Positions 8,546 through 16,764 of a stretch of DNA of 34,533 nt are shown in pieces (position 1 is the stretch's first letter; every line of letters starts with the position of its first letter). A model generated the notes under the pieces. It did not search any database, was not told the origin of the DNA, and was given only the letters and a program-made list of their open reading frames with translations. The translations under genes were made by a program, and so were the position numbers. The DNA comes from an uncultured Paracoccaceae bacterium (lineage in GTDB: Bacteria; Pseudomonadota; Alphaproteobacteria; Rhodobacterales; Rhodobacteraceae), in assembly GCA_947503765.1 (NCBI GenBank), contig CANNFA010000007.1, positions 162,614-197,146 of the forward strand. The letters are read 5' to 3'.

Positions 8546-10245
8546 GCGCCGCCCCCTGCCAGCGCGCGGCGGTTGCGATGCACCAGTGCCGGGATCAGGA
8601 ACGCCGCAAGGTATGCCGCGAAGGGCAGCCCCGCCTGCAACGTCGCATAGACCCCCGTCACCCGCCGGTCGGACCCCGAGGACAGCGTCACCGCCTCGGT
8701 CGTCAGGGTCGCGACGCGGCCCGCGCCCATGAACAGCGTCGGCAGGTATTGCGCCACCGACACCGCCACGCCGATGGCGGCGGCGGTCAGGATCGGGCGC
8801 AGCAGGACCGGCAGCTTGACCGTCCACAGCCTGCGCCCCGGCCCGGCGCCCAGTGCGGCGGCGGCGCGGATCATCCGCGCATCCAGCGCGCGCCAGGGAT
8901 CGGACAGCGCGATCATCACGTAGGGAAAGACGAACAGCGTCTGCGCCCAGATCACCGCCCAGATCCCGCTGGGCAGGCCGATCCGCAGGAACCCCACGTT
9001 CAGCCCGTAAAGGAACCCGATCTGCGGGATCAGCAGCGGCAGATAGATCAGCGCCTCGGCCCAGGGCGCGCGGGCGCGGCGGGCACGATCCTCGCCCTCC
9101 AGCCAGGCGATCGCCAGCGCCAGCGACAGGCCCGCCGTGGCCCCGGCCAGCAGGGCCGTGTTGCCCAGCGCCCGCATCCAGCCGCCCTGCGCGCCCGTCC
9201 AAGGTTTCAGCGACCAGCTTTGCGGCAGGATCTGCGGAAAGGACCAGCGCCATGCCAGCGACCAGACCGCAAGCGACACCATCGCCAGCGCGCCCGCCGC
9301 CATCAGCACCATCACCGCCGCGCTGGCCGCCCACAGCCCCGGTTCCGCCGACAGCCCGCGCCCGCCCCGCCGAAGCCACCAGCGGCCCAGCCGCCTGCCC
9401 GCCGCCTCGAGCATCAGCAACAACGCCACCCCGCCCGCCACGATCCCCGCCTGCAGGATCGCCCCGGCCGAGGCGGGCAGGATCATCAAGGGGTCGGGGT
9501 CGAAGAACCAGCGCGTCAGCGCCACTGCCAGCGTCGGCGGATTGGACGGGCCGAGGATGATCGCCATGTCCACCACCGACAGCGCATAGGCCAGCACCAC
9601 CCAGACCGGCAGCCGGATCAGCGGCCAGACCTGCGGCATGATGATCTTGATCCAGACGATCCCCCGACCATAGCCCAGCGCGCGCCCCGCCGCCATGTGG
9701 CGCGCCACGGGGATCTGGCTGAGCGCCGAAAGGATCACCAGAAGCAGGAACGGCACCTCCTTGACCATCAGCCCGACCATCAGCGCCAGGCCCCAGCCGT
9801 CATTGACGATGGCGATGTCCGGCGGCCTTTCCCACCCGGCCAGCGGCGCGATCATCCGGGCGATCCAGCCGGACGGCGCCAGCACGAAGGCCAGCCCCAC
9901 CGCCATCGCCGCATGCGGAATGGCCAGGAACGGCGTCAGCATCCGCGCGCCCGCTATCCGGGTCATCCGGGCATGGACGGCGGCGCAGAACCCGGTGGCC
10001 AGCAGCAGCGACAGCAGCGTGGCGCCAAGCCCGGTGACAAGCGTCAGGCGCAGGCTGGTGGCAAAGCCCGGCAGGCCGGCCAGGTCCTGCCACGGGCCCA
10101 GCGATACCGCATCCCGCCCCAGCGCGGGCAGCACGCCGAAGGCGGCGCGCCCGGTCTGCCACAGCCCCGCGGCAATCGGCGCGATCAGGCCAAGCGCGAC
10201 CGCCGCCAGAACGGCAGCGCGCAGCAGGCGGCCCTCATGGCTCAT
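8542..10245 (-). CDS. ynjC: ABC transporter fused double permease, YnjC type
   Basis: Inner-membrane component with two permease domains in one 567-residue chain, the layout of YnjC, ThiP and iron permeases of the FbpB type. Each half carries an EAA-like cytoplasmic loop that contacts the ATPase: around MAAGRALGYGRGIVW in the first half and IRAAAALGAGPGRRLW in the second. About a dozen hydrophobic segments can be counted. ATG 10245 overlaps the ynjB stop, and its own stop overlaps the ynjD start, so B, C and D are translationally coupled. The ThiP alternative is less likely because the binding protein is clearly YnjB-like, not ThiB-like. Confidence 0.88.
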   Translation of the reverse strand: MSHEGRLLRAAVLAAVALGLIAPIAAGLWQTGRAAFGVLPALGRDAVSLGPWQDLAGLPGFATSLRLTLVTGLGATLLSLLLATGFCAAVHARMTRIAGARMLTPFLAIPHAAMAVGLAFVLAPSGWIARMIAPLAGWERPPDIAIVNDGWGLALMVGLMVKEVPFLLLVILSALSQIPVARHMAAGRALGYGRGIVWIKIIMPQVWPLIRLPVWVVLAYALSVVDMAIILGPSNPPTLAVALTRWFFDPDPLMILPASAGAILQAGIVAGGVALLLMLEAAGRRLGRWWLRRGGRGLSAEPGLWAASAAVMVLMAAGALAMVSLAVWSLAWRWSFPQILPQSWSLKPWTGAQGGWMRALGNTALLAGATAGLSLALAIAWLEGEDRARRARAPWAEALIYLPLLIPQIGFLYGLNVGFLRIGLPSGIWAVIWAQTLFVFPYVMIALSDPWRALDARMIRAAAALGAGPGRRLWTVKLPVLLRPILTAAAIGVAVSVAQYLPTLFMGAGRVATLTTEAVTLSSGSDRRVTGVYATLQAGLPFAAYLAAFLIPALVHRNRRALAGGGA

Positions 10246-11423
10246 TCGACGTAACGCCGCGCCCATTCGTCCGTCAGCCGCGTCATCCAGCTTGCATGCG
10301 GCTCCAGCAGGGTCGGGCCAAGCTCTGCCAGGTCCGGCAGCGCCGGGGCGGTCGGCAATGCGTCGAAGGCCGCGCTTGCCTCCGCGTCCAGCCGCGACGG
10401 ATCGAGCACAGAGAACGCGCCCAGCACCTCGATATTCTGCATATGCGCCTGGGTCGCGGGATCGAGCAGGAAATTCGCCACCACCTCTGCCCCTTCGGCA
10501 TTGGCGGCATTGTAGGGAATGGCGACGAAGCTGACATTGCCGATGCTGCCGCCCTCGGGCACGAAGACCCGCACGCTTTCGGGCAGCAGCCCGTCCGCGA
10601 TGACGGCGGCGGCCGAGGCGGGATCGAAGGACATGGCGATATCCACCTCGCCATCGTTCAGCAATTGCTGCTGCACCGACTCGTTCTCGGGGAAGGTCCG
10701 CCCGCCGCGCCACAGGTTGGGGCGCAACGCGTCGTACCAGTCCCAAAGCGGCGCGGTCGCCGCGTCGAAGGCGGCGTCGTTGACAGGGTCTTGCAGCACC
10801 GATGCATCCGGGGCCAATTCGATCAGCGCCTGTTTCAGGAAGGTCGCGCCCATGAAATTCGACGGACCCGGATGGGTGAAGCGGCCCGGATGCGCCGCCG
10901 CCCAATCCACGAAATCCGCCATGCGGCGCGGCGGCGCGTCCACGCGCGCGGAATCGTAGGTGAAGACGAACCGGGCCAGCCGCCAAGGGCTTTCCATGCC
11001 CTCCACCGGCACGGTGAAATCCACCGATACGGGGGAGCCCGGCCCGAGATCGAGATAGCGCGCATTGGGCAGATCGGCCACGAACGGCCCGTGCAGCAGC
11101 CCCTGCGCCTTCATCGCCAGAAAGTTCGGCCCGTTGATCCAGATCAGATCCACGCTGCCGCCCTCGTCCCGGCCGGCGGCCTTTTCCGAGATCACGCGGG
11201 TCACGGCCTCGGCGGTGTCGCTCAGCTTGACCTGTTCTACACGGACGCCATACAGCGCCTCTGTCCGTTCGCCCACCCAGGAGATGAAGGCGTTGGTGCG
11301 CGCATCGCCGCCCCATGCGCTCCAATAGACGGTCTGGCCGCGCGCCGCGTCCAGGGTCTGTTGCCAATCGGCCAGGGCCGGGGTTGCAAAAAGGGACAGG
11401 GCAAGGGCGAAAAGGCGTATCAT
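10242..11423 (-). CDS. ynjB: ABC transporter substrate-binding protein, YnjB type
   Basis: Periplasmic binding protein of an importer with unknown substrate. The 393-residue product begins with a signal peptide (MIRLFALALSLFATPALA, cleavage before DWQQ). The mature start then shows the YnjB hallmark stretch ARGQTVYWSAWGGDARTN, followed by VEQVKLSDTAEAVTRVISEK and DLIWINGPNFLAMK, which closely recall the E. coli protein as I remember it. I chose ATG 11423 over an upstream in-frame ATG at 11480 because CCGGAGCCCAG precedes it and it opens directly into the signal peptide. It follows ynjF after 76 bases and overlaps ynjC by 4 bases. Confidence 0.9.
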   Translation of the reverse strand: MIRLFALALSLFATPALADWQQTLDAARGQTVYWSAWGGDARTNAFISWVGERTEALYGVRVEQVKLSDTAEAVTRVISEKAAGRDEGGSVDLIWINGPNFLAMKAQGLLHGPFVADLPNARYLDLGPGSPVSVDFTVPVEGMESPWRLARFVFTYDSARVDAPPRRMADFVDWAAAHPGRFTHPGPSNFMGATFLKQALIELAPDASVLQDPVNDAAFDAATAPLWDWYDALRPNLWRGGRTFPENESVQQQLLNDGEVDIAMSFDPASAAAVIADGLLPESVRVFVPEGGSIGNVSFVAIPYNAANAEGAEVVANFLLDPATQAHMQNIEVLGAFSVLDPSRLDAEASAAFDALPTAPALPDLAELGPTLLEPHASWMTRLTDEWARRYVE

Positions 11424-11499
11424 CTGGGCTCCGGTAATCTTGGGTCGGGTTCTGGGATAATGACAGCTTCGCCGCTGCATGGTTACAATTTCCTGCCGG

Positions 11500-12114
11500 T
11501 TATTTTTGCGGTGAAAACGCCCGCCAGCCCTGATGCCAGCGCAGGGCCGTGGTCAGGGCGCAGGCGGCGGCATAGCCATAGGCGAGGATCGGAAATACCT
11601 GAGGAAACAGGCACATGGCCGTAAAGACGGCGATGGTCTCGAAGCCTTCGGTCAGGCCGCCAAGGTAATGGATGCCCTTGGCAGGATGGGCGGCGGCGCT
11701 GTCACCGCGCTTGGCCGCGATGGCGGCAAAGGCCAGAAAGGACGATCCCGTCCCCACGAAGGACGCGATCAGCACGGAAGCCGGTAAGGCGTTCAGCGCC
11801 GGATCCGCCAGCGCGAAGCCCAGCGGAAACAGCGCGTAGAAGACGAAATCGAGCGCGATGTCCAGGAATGCGCCGCGATCGGTGGGGCCGGCAAGCCGCG
11901 CAACCGCGCCGTCCAGCCCGTCCGCCAGACGGTTCGCCGCCAACAGCGCCAGCGCCAGGCCGTAGGCGCCAAAGGCCAGGGCCGGCACCGCCAGCACGCC
12001 CAGGGCAAAGCCCGCCAGCGTGAGGTGATCGGCATGGATGCCGCGCGCGGCCAGCCACCGACCGGGCGGGGCCAGCACACGCCGTTGCAGGGGCTGAAGG
12101 GCCGCGTCGATCAT
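11500..12114 (-). CDS. ynjF: CDP-alcohol phosphatidyltransferase, YnjF type
   Basis: Membrane enzyme of the family that transfers a phosphatidyl group from a CDP-lipid to an alcohol. The full signature D-x2-D-G-x2-A-R-x7-G-x3-D-x3-D is present: Asp65, Asp68, Gly69, Ala72, Arg73, Gly81, Asp85, Asp89. The hydrophobic segments and the motif AKGIHYLGGLTEGFET match E. coli YnjF, which sits in the same gene neighbourhood. The acceptor alcohol is unknown. AGGAGA precedes ATG 12114. It is the first gene of the minus-strand cluster ynjF-B-C-D; the E. coli ynjA and ynjE genes are absent from the cluster. The genomic link to an importer suggests, but does not prove, that the importer supplies a headgroup or related small molecule. 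Confidence 0.88.
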   Translation of the reverse strand: MIDAALQPLQRRVLAPPGRWLAARGIHADHLTLAGFALGVLAVPALAFGAYGLALALLAANRLADGLDGAVARLAGPTDRGAFLDIALDFVFYALFPLGFALADPALNALPASVLIASFVGTGSSFLAFAAIAAKRGDSAAAHPAKGIHYLGGLTEGFETIAVFTAMCLFPQVFPILAYGYAAACALTTALRWHQGWRAFSPQK

Positions 12115-12519
12115 CCCCGTCTCCTGTCGTGAATAGCGTTACAACTAGCCCGAAGGCACGGGATCACATGCGCGCCGGCGTTGCGGCTGCCCTTCGCAGG
12201 GGCAGGCCCCTGGCCCGCGCGATCGTATCCCGGCCTTCCCGCCAGCAACGTAGAGGCAATCGCCCCGGCGGCCAACGGGAACATCATTCGGCCGGCTACG
12301 GCCCGAAGGCGATCACGGCAGGAGGGGCGCAAACCGGCTGAACACATCCGGGATCACAGCACAGGCTGCACATGCCCGGCGGTGGCTGCCAGGACGGCAG
12401 CACCGCCGGTCTTGCCGCGAAAGGCATGTTGCCCCCTCGCCGGATTTTTTAATCCCCGATGGCGCGTGTTTTTCCGCATGCATATGTGCGCTGACCGGCC
12501 GGTATGATATTCGGTGGTC
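12115..12519. other. 405-base intergenic region between ynjF and the antiporter gene
   Basis: Divergent promoter space for ynjF (minus) and the antiporter (plus). No convincing reading frame is visible: the short frames on both strands are Arg/Pro-rich and without ribosome sites. A small perfect inverted repeat, GGATT-N4-AATCC, lies at 12443-12456, and an ATGCATATG stretch at about 12478-12486. I could not define a convincing -35/-10 pair. Confidence 0.5.
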
Positions 12520-15057
12520 ATGGACATCGTATTGATCACGACCGTCATTTCGTCGCTTTTCATCGTCATCGGCGCGTCGGAGCCGTTGGCGGCACGCCTG
12601 CGTATGCCCTACACCGTGATCCTGGCCGTTGTCGGGCTGCTGATCGGTGTCGCCGCGCTGTTTTTCCTGCGTACCGATCTGACGGATGCGCTGAACCCGG
12701 TGGCCGAGGCGATCCTCGGCCTGCCGATCCGGTCGAACGCGTTCCTGTATGTCTTTCTGCCGACGCTGCTGTTCCAGGCGACGCTGGGGATGAACCTGCG
12801 GCGCATGATCGACGACTGGGTGCCGATCCTGACGCTGGCCGTCGTCGCCGTGGTCGTGGCCACGCTGTCGATCGGCTACGCGCTGTCCTGGGCAAGCACG
12901 CTGCCGCTGGCGGCCTGTTTCCTGGTCGGTGCCATCGTCTCGACCACCGATCCGTCGGCGGTCGTCTCGATCTTCCGGTCGATTTCGGCGCCGCGGCGGC
13001 TTGCCCGGATCATCGAGGGCGAGAGCCTGCTGAACGATGCCGCCGCGATCGCGCTGTTCGGGCTGTTCATGGGCTTCGTGATGCTGGGCAATCCCGACCC
13101 GTCGCTGAGCGACGCGCTGGCGCAGTTTCCGCGCCTGATCTTCGGCGGCGCGCTGATCGGCTGGCTGGCGGCGCGCAGCGCGGTGTGGGTGATGGCCGCC
13201 TTCGCGCGCTACGAGCTTGCGCAACTGTCGATCTCGGTCGCGCTGCCGTACATGGCTTATATCATTTCCGAACAAAGCGTCGGCGCTTCGGGCGTCATCG
13301 CGGTTGTCGTGTCCGGGCTCACGCTGAACCTGACCGGTCCGGGGCGGCTGGCACCGCAGCTTTGGGTCAACCTGCGCGAGGTCTGGGATCTGCTTGCGCA
13401 TTGGGCGGGTGCGCTGATCTTCATTCTGGCCGCGCTGCTGATTCCGCGGATCCTGGAGGATGTCAGGTTCGGGGATCTCGTCCTGATCGGCGTCGTGGTG
13501 CTTGCGGCGATGGCGGCGCGGCTGGTGATCCTGTTCGGGCTTTTCCCGTTGCTCAGGGTGATGCGCGTTTCGCCGGTGGTCGAACGGCCCTACCGGATCG
13601 CGATCCTGTGGGGCGGGCTGCGCGGCGCGGTCACGCTTGCCCTTGCCCTGGCGGTTACCGAAAGCTCGCAGGTTCCGTTCGAGACAAAGCGCGTCGTCGG
13701 CATCCTGGCCACGGGGTTCACGCTGTTCACGCTGATCGTGCAGGGAACCACCCTGCGGTCGATGATCGGCTGGCTGGGCCTTGACCGGCTGTCGCCCATC
13801 GACGAGGCGCTGTCGCGGCAGGTCGTGGCGGTCGCCCTGCAAACCGTGCGCGAAGACGTGGCGCGGACGGCGGAGAATTACGAGCTGACCCATGACATCG
13901 TGCGGTCCGAGGCGAAACGCTTTGGACGGCGGCTGGACGATGCGGTCAGGTCGGCCGAGGACAGCGCGGACATTCTCGATCGTGACCGGATCACCCTGGC
14001 GCTGATCTCGCTTGCCGGGGTCGAGCGTGACACGGTGCTGGAGCGTGTCCGCGAGCGGACGATCTCGGCGCGGATGGCCGAGCAGGCGCTGTCGGGTGCG
14101 GACCGCCTGATCGAAGCGGCCCGGACAGGCGGGCGCAGCGGCTATCAGCGCGCGGCGCGCCAGTCGGTCAGCTACGGCCTCGGGTTTCGCAGCGCGGTCA
14201 TGCTGCACAACCGGTTTCACATCTCGGCGCCGCTGGTGCGGTTGACGGCGGACCGGTTCGAGCAGCTTCTGTCCCAGCGTCTGATCATGCGCGATCTGGG
14301 GGCGTTCATAGACGGCCGCATTCGCCGCATTCACGGCCGGAGGCTGGCCGATCTTCTGCACGAGCTGCTGGCGCGGCGCGTCGACATCGTGGAAACCGCG
14401 CTTCAGGGGTTGCGGCTGCAATATCCTGGATACGCCGAAGAGCTTGAGCGCCGTTTCATCCGCCGCACCGCCTTGCGGCTGGAAGAGCGCGAATACACCG
14501 CCATGCGCGAGGACGGGGTGATCGGCGCCGAGGTGTACACGATGCTGATGCAGAGTCTCACGGCCCGGCGCGCCGCCGCGGAACGCCGCCCGCGCCTCGA
14601 TATCGCGCTCGAGCGGACCGAGCTTGTGCGGCGATACCCGTTATTTACGGACCTTGAAGAGGCGGCGCTGAAACGGCTCGGGCGGGCGTTTCAGACCCGC
14701 TACGTGAACGCGGGCGATACCATAATGCACAAGGACAGCGCGGCCAAAAGCGTGTTCTTCATCGCCTCGGGCGCCGTCGAGCTGGTCGGCGCGGGCCAAT
14801 CCTGGCGCCTTGGGCGCGGCGAGATGTTCGGACAGATGGCCATTCTGATGAAGAAGAGGATCCGGACCGAGGTGCGCGCGATCGCGCCCTCGACGCTTCT
14901 TGTTCTTGACGAGGAACGCTTTCGGCGGTTGCTGTCGCGCAGTACCGCGCTGCAATCTGCCGTGCGCGACAGTGCGGAAAAGCGCGGGATCGCGCCGGAG
15001 GATCTTTTTACCGACAAGGGCGCATCGCCCAAGGCCAGGGATCGCGCCACGGCGTGA
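12520..15057 (+). CDS. CPA1-type Na+/H+ antiporter with C-terminal cyclic-nucleotide-binding-like domain
   Basis: Cation:proton antiporter exchanging Na+ (or K+) for protons at the inner membrane. The N-terminal ~420 residues hold 11-13 membrane segments and the NhaP/SOS1-type ion-site motifs TDPSAVVSIF near residue 142 and EGESLLNDAAAIALFGLFMG near 166. Residues ~430-700 form a long charged, mostly helical cytoplasmic region. Residues ~705-835 form a cNMP-binding-like beta roll (YVNAGDTIMHKDSAAKSVFF, GEMFGQMAILMKKRIRTEV). The canonical phosphate-binding arginine loop is not obvious, so nucleotide binding is uncertain. The same order of domains occurs in the plant SOS1 exchanger. The start is uncertain: ATG 12520 is favoured; GTG 12514 would add two residues. 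Its stop is only 2 bases from the end of the convergent next gene. Confidence 0.9.
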   Translation: MDIVLITTVISSLFIVIGASEPLAARLRMPYTVILAVVGLLIGVAALFFLRTDLTDALNPVAEAILGLPIRSNAFLYVFLPTLLFQATLGMNLRRMIDDWVPILTLAVVAVVVATLSIGYALSWASTLPLAACFLVGAIVSTTDPSAVVSIFRSISAPRRLARIIEGESLLNDAAAIALFGLFMGFVMLGNPDPSLSDALAQFPRLIFGGALIGWLAARSAVWVMAAFARYELAQLSISVALPYMAYIISEQSVGASGVIAVVVSGLTLNLTGPGRLAPQLWVNLREVWDLLAHWAGALIFILAALLIPRILEDVRFGDLVLIGVVVLAAMAARLVILFGLFPLLRVMRVSPVVERPYRIAILWGGLRGAVTLALALAVTESSQVPFETKRVVGILATGFTLFTLIVQGTTLRSMIGWLGLDRLSPIDEALSRQVVAVALQTVREDVARTAENYELTHDIVRSEAKRFGRRLDDAVRSAEDSADILDRDRITLALISLAGVERDTVLERVRERTISARMAEQALSGADRLIEAARTGGRSGYQRAARQSVSYGLGFRSAVMLHNRFHISAPLVRLTADRFEQLLSQRLIMRDLGAFIDGRIRRIHGRRLADLLHELLARRVDIVETALQGLRLQYPGYAEELERRFIRRTALRLEEREYTAMREDGVIGAEVYTMLMQSLTARRAAAERRPRLDIALERTELVRRYPLFTDLEEAALKRLGRAFQTRYVNAGDTIMHKDSAAKSVFFIASGAVELVGAGQSWRLGRGEMFGQMAILMKKRIRTEVRAIAPSTLLVLDEERFRRLLSRSTALQSAVRDSAEKRGIAPEDLFTDKGASPKARDRATA

Positions 15058-15059
15058 GA

Positions 15060-15530
15060 TCAGTCCAGCGTCGCGTCGAACTCGATGATGTTGCGGCCGT
15101 CATCGGCGGTCGGGACGGCGACGATCTTGGCGTTGAAGATGCCGGGGCCGGAAAACTCGATCGACCGCTCCAGCAGATCCTCGGCGTCCTGCGTGACGGC
15201 GTAGCCGCCGCCGCTCAGGCTTTCGCTCCAGTCCGTCAACAGCGCATCGACATCGGCGCCCGTCGCGAAGGAAAAGAGCCGCACGGTGGAGCCGATGGCG
15301 CGGTCGGTCACCACCTCGGCATCGGCGGGGAAGGCAAGCACGCCCGGTATCCAGTCCTGAAACCGGTCGTCGGCATAGACGACCGCAGAGGCCGCGATCA
15401 CGAGCCAGGCCGCGACGAAGGCATCCCGGATCGGGACAAGCGCGGCGAAGGCGTGCAGCATGGCGAACGGCCGGGCGAGGGCGATACGGGGAAACGGGGC
15501 GAGAGCGGGGGTGCAAGCGATGGCAGTCAT
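15060..15530 (-). CDS. small membrane-anchored or secreted protein of unknown function
   Basis: Not recognised. The 156-residue frame has one hydrophobic stretch (VAAWLVIAASAVVYA, about residues 39-53), followed by a soluble ~100-residue domain with a regular alternation of acidic and hydrophobic residues (DALLTDWSESLSGGGYAVTQ, RSIEFSGPGIFNAKIVAVP). This looks like one N-terminal membrane anchor or signal with a small periplasmic alpha/beta domain. The start is unsure: ATG 15530 has no clear ribosome site and ATG 15464 is an alternative. Codon-position GC and a tight convergent end with the antiporter (2 bases) support it as real. Confidence 0.6.
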   Translation of the reverse strand: MTAIACTPALAPFPRIALARPFAMLHAFAALVPIRDAFVAAWLVIAASAVVYADDRFQDWIPGVLAFPADAEVVTDRAIGSTVRLFSFATGADVDALLTDWSESLSGGGYAVTQDAEDLLERSIEFSGPGIFNAKIVAVPTADDGRNIIEFDATLD

Positions 15531-15730
15531 GGCGGCGAAGCTATCGCAAACGGCAGCGTGTTCAAGCCGGGCGGCGCATACCCGCCGACGCCCGGTGCCG
15601 GGTGAACCGGTGCACGCCTTGTCCTCGGGACAGGCAGCGTCGAGGCACCCTGCCGCGCGGGGACCGCGCAGGCGGGCCCGCCGGACAATCCGGCACCGGC
15701 GCTTCGGCAGGACAGCAGGCTGCGCCTGTT

Positions 15731-15753
15731 AACCGAGATCGGTTTGATATAAC
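15731..15753 (+). promoter_or_regulatory. inverted repeat and -10-like box upstream of the UspA gene
   Basis: The 320 bases between the unknown protein and the stress-protein gene hold no gene. Within them AACCGA-GA-TCGGTT (15731-15744) is a perfect inverted repeat, followed 3 bases later by TATAAC (15748-15753), a good -10 box. The base composition here is locally AT-rich. No consensus -35 sits 17 bases upstream, so activation by a factor bound at the repeat is plausible; the factor is unknown. It does not match the FNR consensus. Confidence 0.4.
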
Positions 15754-15850
15754 ACTTCGGGACGCGATCCGAGCTGTCCCGGACCGGGTTCCTGCGCGCC
15801 TTCAGAGCAAACCGAGTGGCCCGCGGCGCGCCGCACAAGGATGTGATGCA

Positions 15851-16714
15851 ATGAAGAAAATCATGGTTGCCACGGATTTCTCGGAGCGGTCGGACCGGGC
15901 GCTGCGGCGGGCGGCCCTGCTTGCCCGGCAATTCGGGGCCGCCATCACGCTTGTCCATGTCGTGGACGACGATCTGCCGCGCCGGATCCTCGATGCCGAG
16001 CGCGACGAAGCGGAAACGCTGCTCCGCCAGACGGCCGACACGCTTGGGCAGGTCGACGGCGTGCAATGCGAAACGCGGATCATTCTGGCATCGCCCTTCG
16101 CCGGGATCATCCGGGGGGTCGAAGAGGCAAAGCCCGATCTGCTGGTCATCGGCCCGCACCGCCGCCAGATTCTGAAGGATGTGTTCATCGGAACCACCGC
16201 CGAGCGGACGATCCGGCTGGGCGGCTGCCCGGTCCTGATGGTGAACGCGCCGCCCACCGGGGCCTACCGGCACATGATGCAGACCACCGACCTGTCCGAC
16301 GGATCGCGGGACGCGCTGCAGACGATCCGCGCGCTCGGAATCGGCGACGAGACGCGGATCACGCTGCTGCATGTCTTCGACGCGCCGGCGCTGCGGCTGA
16401 CCATGTCGCATACCATGTCGAAGGCGGATCAGGCGCATTACATGGCAGGCGAAGAGAAGGATGCGCTTCGCGATCTGACCGGGTTTCTTGCAGGGGCGGG
16501 GCTTGGCAGCGTCGTGCCGAAGGTCCGCCACAAGGCGACGACGGTGCACCGCGAGATACTGGAGGCGGCGCAGGCGGAAGCGGCGGATCTGATCGTGGTG
16601 TCGACGCACGGCAAGACCGGCCTTCGGAAACTGCTTGTGGGCAGCGTCACGGAGCATGTCCTGCGAACCTCGGCGATCGATATCCTTGCGATCCCGCCGG
16701 TGCAGGGCGGGTAG
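15851..16714 (+). CDS. tandem-domain universal stress protein
   Basis: Cytosolic UspA-family protein of 287 residues made of two UspA folds. The first runs from KKIMVATDFSERSDRALRRA to CPVLMVNAP. The second runs from about residue 143 to DILAIPP. The second half keeps the ATP-binding loop pattern (STHGKTGLRKLLVGSVTEHV); the first half has a weaker version (GPHRRQILKDVFIGTTAERT), so only one site may bind nucleotide. ATG 15851 was chosen because AAGGATG lies upstream and the UspA fold begins immediately; the longer open frame upstream is not conserved in look. Such proteins rise under starvation, oxidative or anaerobic stress; the trigger here is unknown. Confidence 0.9.
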   Translation: MKKIMVATDFSERSDRALRRAALLARQFGAAITLVHVVDDDLPRRILDAERDEAETLLRQTADTLGQVDGVQCETRIILASPFAGIIRGVEEAKPDLLVIGPHRRQILKDVFIGTTAERTIRLGGCPVLMVNAPPTGAYRHMMQTTDLSDGSRDALQTIRALGIGDETRITLLHVFDAPALRLTMSHTMSKADQAHYMAGEEKDALRDLTGFLAGAGLGSVVPKVRHKATTVHREILEAAQAEAADLIVVSTHGKTGLRKLLVGSVTEHVLRTSAIDILAIPPVQGG

Positions 16715-16733
16715 GACCGGCCGGGGCCGGTCC
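16714..16733. terminator. GC-rich stem-loop between convergent genes
   Basis: GGACCGGCC at 16714-16722 pairs perfectly with GGCCGGTCC at 16725-16733. It starts at the last base of the UspA stop codon and lies between convergent genes, so it may end transcription in both directions, although no T-run follows on either strand. Confidence 0.45.
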
Positions 16734-16764
16734 GCCGCGTGTCGCCGCCGGGCTCGCCGTGCCG

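Noticed and set aside
7895-11423. Reading the transporter as a thiamine ThiBPQ system
   Set aside because: ATPase and fused permease would fit, but the binding protein carries YnjB-type stretches (VYWSAWGGDARTN, DLIWINGPNFLAMK), the next gene is a YnjF-type enzyme, and no TPP riboswitch was seen upstream.
12111-12347. 78-residue minus frame upstream of ynjF
   Set aside because: No ribosome site, random-looking Arg/Pro/Ala composition, and it covers the ynjF promoter region.
12313-14421. 702-residue minus-strand frame opposite the antiporter gene
   Set aside because: Gln/Arg/Asp-rich shadow with no recognisable domain; the plus strand has a full CPA1 antiporter.
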